Shown: positions 16,047 to 18,975 of the stretch, piece by piece
How the letters are laid out: every line of letters begins with the position of its first letter
How positions within the stretch are numbered: the stretch's first letter is position 1
DNA from: Clostridia bacterium
GTDB taxonomy: Bacteria > Bacillota > Clostridia > Oscillospirales > Butyricicoccaceae
Direction of reading: 5' to 3'
NCBI GenBank assembly: GCA_017556565.1
Contig: JAFYMQ010000172.1
Location: 1 to 18,975 of the forward strand
DNA length: 18,975 nucleotides
Notes under the pieces: generated by a model
Seen by the model: the letters and a program-made list of their open reading frames with translations, nothing else
Databases searched by the model: none
Told to the model about the DNA's origin: nothing
Position numbers and translations under genes: made by a program

Positions 16047-17609
16047 ATGTTTGATTTGCTTATCAAAAACGGCAGAATAATCGACGGCACCGGCTCGCCG
16101 TCCTATCTTGCCGACGTTGCGGTCAAAGACGGCAAAATCGTCAAGGTAAAAAAAGGCATAAAAGGTGACGCTGCCCGCGTCATAGACGCAAGCGGCAGGG
16201 TAGTCACCCCCGGCTTTATTGATTCCCACGGTCATAGCGACCGCACCCTGCTCACCTATCCCGAACAGATAGAAAAGGTCGAGCAGGGCATCACCACCAC
16301 CCTTTCAGGTCAGTGCGGCGGCAGCGTCGCGCCTATCGCCAAGTACGTCACCGCCTCCAAACAGGTAGGGGAGTTTGGCGATCAGCAGGTCGTCTACAAG
16401 ACCATGGGCACTCTGATCAATATTGCAAAAGACCGCCCATTAGGCTCCAATATGGCGCTGCTTGTAGGTCACGGTCAGCTGAGACGTGCGGTAATGGGTC
16501 TGGACAACCGCGCCCCCACAGAGCAGGAAATGGAAGAGATGAAAGCTCTGCTCCGCGACGCTTTAGAGCACGGTGCGCTGGGTATGTCCTTCGGCCTTTT
16601 CTATGCTCCCGGCTGCTATGCCGAGACTGACGAGTGCATCGAGCTTGCCAAGGTGGTCAAAGAGTACGAGGGCGTGCTGGCTGCCCATATGCGTGAGGAG
16701 GCAGACTACCTCATCCGCTCGGTCAAAGAGTATTTGTCCATTATCAGGGCATCGGGCTGCCGCGGCGTTATCTCCCATCACAAGAGCTATCAGAAAGAAG
16801 AAAACTGGGGCAAGGTCAACCACAGCCTGCGTATGATTGACGAGGCAAATGCCGAGGGACTGGACGTTTATTGCGACGTGTACCCCTTTGTTGCATCCCA
16901 GACCAATATGCTGAGCATGTTTATTCCCCGTCTTGACCGCGCAATGGGCAACGAAAAGCTGACCCAGCTGCTGCGCACCCCCGAATACCGCGAAAAAGTC
17001 CGCAAGATCAATATAGATCACTACGGCAAGGATGACCTCAAGTGGGTTCAGGTCACAGCCTGCCCCGACCATCCCGAATACTCGGGTATGCTCATAAGCG
17101 ACATTGCAAAAGAGCGTGGTCAGGAAGATTACGAGGCTATGTTTGACGTTATGTGCGACTGCAAGATGAATTGCTCGGCATGCTTCTTTACCATGTGTGA
17201 GGAGGACGTTGAGACGGTCATGTCTCACCCCCGCGCCATGATCTGCACCGACTCGGACGTTGCGGCAGAGAGCATCTTCTTCCATCCCCGTCTGTCGGCA
17301 TCCTTTACAAGAGTGCTGGGCAGATACGTCCGCGAGAGGGGAGTCACATCCCTGCCCGAGATGATCCGCAAAATGACCGCTATGCCCGCCGCCGTATACG
17401 GCTTCAAGTCCAAGGGTCTTGTATGGGACGGCTTTGATGCCGATCTGTGCATCTTTGATCCCGACACCATCATAGACAACGCATCCTTTGACGACTGCAG
17501 GGCAAAAGCCACGGGTCTGGATTACGTTATCGTTGGCGGTCAGGTCGCAGCCGAGAACGCCACCTACACAGGCGCGATGGGCGGCAAGCTGCTGCTGCGG
17601 GGGGAATAA
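16047..17609 (+). CDS. D-aminoacylase-family amidohydrolase, copy A5
   Basis: A 520-residue paralogue, paired with A4 over most of its length but with an A3-like N-terminus. Ligands: His61, His63 in SHGHSD, Cys90 in GQCGGS, His214 in AHMREE, His244 in SHHK and Asp402 in CTDSD. A cysteine cluster, Cys370, 372, 376, 379 and 384, lies shortly before the catalytic Asp; A4 has only the last three of these. The cluster may be structural or may bind a second metal. The terminal residues LRGE (instead of LREE/LRED) give a weaker G-run ribosome binding site for A6. Likely cytoplasmic hydrolase of N-acyl-D-amino-acid-type substrates; substrate unknown. Confidence 0.87.
   Translation: MFDLLIKNGRIIDGTGSPSYLADVAVKDGKIVKVKKGIKGDAARVIDASGRVVTPGFIDSHGHSDRTLLTYPEQIEKVEQGITTTLSGQCGGSVAPIAKYVTASKQVGEFGDQQVVYKTMGTLINIAKDRPLGSNMALLVGHGQLRRAVMGLDNRAPTEQEMEEMKALLRDALEHGALGMSFGLFYAPGCYAETDECIELAKVVKEYEGVLAAHMREEADYLIRSVKEYLSIIRASGCRGVISHHKSYQKEENWGKVNHSLRMIDEANAEGLDVYCDVYPFVASQTNMLSMFIPRLDRAMGNEKLTQLLRTPEYREKVRKINIDHYGKDDLKWVQVTACPDHPEYSGMLISDIAKERGQEDYEAMFDVMCDCKMNCSACFFTMCEEDVETVMSHPRAMICTDSDVAAESIFFHPRLSASFTRVLGRYVRERGVTSLPEMIRKMTAMPAAVYGFKSKGLVWDGFDADLCIFDPDTIIDNASFDDCRAKATGLDYVIVGGQVAAENATYTGAMGGKLLLRGE
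17599..17606 (+). promoter_or_regulatory. Weaker embedded ribosome binding site for A6
   Basis: GGGGGGAA in the codons for Arg-Gly-Glu at the end of A5, about nine bases before the ATG at 17615. It lacks the AGAGAGGA of the earlier junctions, so A6 may be translated less strongly. Confidence 0.55.
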
Positions 17610-17614
17610 GCCTT

Positions 17615-18975
17615 ATGTTTGATCTTATTATCAGAAACGGCAAGATTTTTGACGGTACAGGCGGCCCGTCGTTTCATGCCGATATAGCCGTCAAAGACGG
17701 CAAAATAGCCAAAGTCTCCAAGGTCATCCGTGATAGTGCCGAGCGTGAGATCGATGCTGCCGGACTGACCGTTACCCCCGGATTTATCGACTCACACGCA
17801 CACAATGACAGCTGGGTACTGCTCCAGCCTCTGCAAAAAGAGAAGATAGAGCAGGGCATCACCACCTCCATCGGCGGTCAGTGCGGCGGCTCGCCCGCCC
17901 CCTGCACAAAAAAGCCCGAGGATTGCGAGACTATCGGTGAGTTTGGTCTTGCCTGCGACGTGTACAAGGATATGGGCACCTTTCTGAGCATTGCCAAGAC
18001 CGTACCTCAGGGCGCCAACAGTATGGTGCTCATCGGTCACAATACCGTCCGCAACGCAGTCATGGGCAACGCATTCCGCGCTCCCACAGAGCAGGAACTT
18101 AACAAGATGAAAGACTACGTCCGCGATGCTATGGAGCACGGTGCGCTGGGTCTGTCCTTCGGGCTTGGCTACAACCCCGGCTGCTACAGCGATGTGCCCG
18201 AGATGGCAGCGCTTGCCAAGGTTGCCGCCGAGTACGGCGGCGTGGTTACCGCCCATATCCGCAACGAGGGTGACAATGTTGCCGCCGCCGTAAAGGAGTT
18301 TTTGCAGGTACTGCGCGAGAGCGGTGCAAGAGGCGTTGTCTCCCACCTCAAATCCAGCGACAGAGAAGAAAACTGGGGCAAGGTACACAACCTGATGCGT
18401 CTTATTGACGAGGCCAATGCCGAGGGTCTGGACGTGTATGCCGACGTTTATCCCTACAATGCCTACAATACATCCCTGCTGCCTATTTTTGCCCCCATCG
18501 AGTTCAGAGCAAATACCAAAGAGGTTATGATTGAAGAACTGAAAAAGCCCGAGGTACGCGCCCAGCTGCGAAAACGCAACGTTGAGCGCTACGGCAGAGA
18601 GGATCTGGATTGGGTGCAGCTCAACACCATCGTAAACGCTCCCCAGTACGAGGGCAAGCGTATGAGCGAGGTTGCAGAGATGATGGGCAAAGAAGATCAC
18701 TACGATGCGCTCTTTGACCTGTTGCTCATCAACAACCTCAACGGTATGGCTTGCTACTTCGGTATCTCCGATGATGACGTGTGCGCCATTATGGGCTACG
18801 AGCGCGCCATGATCGGCACAGACAGCGGCGTTGGCAGACCCGGTCTTACCAGATACCATCCCCGACTGCGCGGATCCTTCCCCAGAACTCTGGGCAGATA
18901 TGTCAGAGAAAAGGGCGCTTGCACCATGCCCGAGATGATCCGCAAGATGACAAGTATGCCCGCCGCCGTCAAAGA
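17615..18975 (+). CDS. D-aminoacylase-family amidohydrolase, copy A6, 3'-truncated by the window
   Basis: The frame is open from the ATG at 17615, 5 bases after A5, to the window edge, giving 453 codons; about 65-70 residues are probably missing. It begins MFDLIIRNGKIFDGTG like its neighbours. Ligands: SHAH (His61, His63), GQCGGS (Cys90), AHIRNE (His214), SHLK (His244) and GTDSG (Asp403). Leu replaces the second His of the SHHK seen in A1-A5, a change seen in other deacylases of the family; the ligand His and the following Lys remain. GHNTVRNA replaces GHxxLRRA. HPRLRGSFPRTLG and MIRKMTSMPAAV show the conserved C-terminal half. It is closer to A4/A5 than to A2/A3 but clearly diverged. Whether it is the last gene of the array cannot be seen. 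Confidence 0.87.
   Translation, partial: MFDLIIRNGKIFDGTGGPSFHADIAVKDGKIAKVSKVIRDSAEREIDAAGLTVTPGFIDSHAHNDSWVLLQPLQKEKIEQGITTSIGGQCGGSPAPCTKKPEDCETIGEFGLACDVYKDMGTFLSIAKTVPQGANSMVLIGHNTVRNAVMGNAFRAPTEQELNKMKDYVRDAMEHGALGLSFGLGYNPGCYSDVPEMAALAKVAAEYGGVVTAHIRNEGDNVAAAVKEFLQVLRESGARGVVSHLKSSDREENWGKVHNLMRLIDEANAEGLDVYADVYPYNAYNTSLLPIFAPIEFRANTKEVMIEELKKPEVRAQLRKRNVERYGREDLDWVQLNTIVNAPQYEGKRMSEVAEMMGKEDHYDALFDLLLINNLNGMACYFGISDDDVCAIMGYERAMIGTDSGVGRPGLTRYHPRLRGSFPRTLGRYVREKGACTMPEMIRKMTSMPAAVK

Noticed and set aside
9787..18975. Urease alpha, dihydroorotase or hydantoinase identity for the six hydrolases
   Set aside because: There is no carbamylated-Lys motif of those enzymes; the GQCG Cys ligand, SHHK and HPR-FPR motifs instead fit the D-aminoacylase branch.
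9787..18975. CRISPR or transposon explanation for the 1.57-kb periodicity
   Set aside because: The repeats are whole coding genes with conserved catalytic residues; no short spaced repeats, transposase or terminal inverted repeats were seen.

Overview
The window looks like a chromosomal segment of a moderately GC-rich anaerobic Firmicute, most likely a Clostridia/Oscillospirales-type gut bacterium. This is inferred from a two-domain rubrerythrin, a Firmicute-style SecA with a C-terminal zinc tail, a compact cob operon, AGGAG-type ribosome binding sites and GCC/CCC/GAG-rich codon use. The exact taxon cannot be read from the sequence. No rRNA, tRNA, CRISPR array, insertion sequence or phage gene was seen, and no gene-free stretch exceeds 300 bases.

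Layout. (1) Positions 1-2780, plus strand: the end of a cobalamin nucleotide-loop assembly operon, cobT (5' truncated), cobU, cobS, a short second CobU-like gene and cobC. All junctions overlap by 4-10 bases, and the operon closes with a bidirectional terminator at 2791-2823. (2) Positions 2844-8149, minus strand: rubrerythrin, secA (TTG start) and two tandem paralogous EamA/DMT-type permeases. (3) Positions 8150-8344: a divergent AT-rich control region with a good sigma-A type promoter facing each way. (4) Positions 8345-18975, plus strand: one MmgE/PrpD-family gene, then a strong hairpin with a T-run, then at least six consecutive paralogous metal-dependent amidohydrolases of the D-aminoacylase (N-acyl-D-amino-acid deacylase) family. 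These are separated by only 3-10 bases, and the sixth runs off the window. For reference they are called A1 to A6.

The array is the notable part. All six copies keep the metal-ligand set known from D-aminoacylase (HxH, Cys, His, His, Asp) at family spacing, so they look like working enzymes with diverged pockets and not decaying duplicates. They fall into a ladder: A1 | A2+A3 | A4+A5 | A6. The Shine-Dalgarno of the next gene lies inside the last codons of the previous one, so each gene carries the start signal for its neighbour. A reasonable but unproven model is a stereochemical salvage pathway. In it the MmgE/PrpD protein, whose relatives include an epimerase of N-substituted aspartate (iminodisuccinate epimerase) as well as dehydratases and decarboxylases, would isomerise or process acyl-amino-acid-like compounds, and the amidohydrolase panel would cleave a range of N-acyl (or cyclic/ureido) D-amino acids in the cytoplasm. 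The divergent permeases might move a substrate or product, but nothing in the sequence proves the link.
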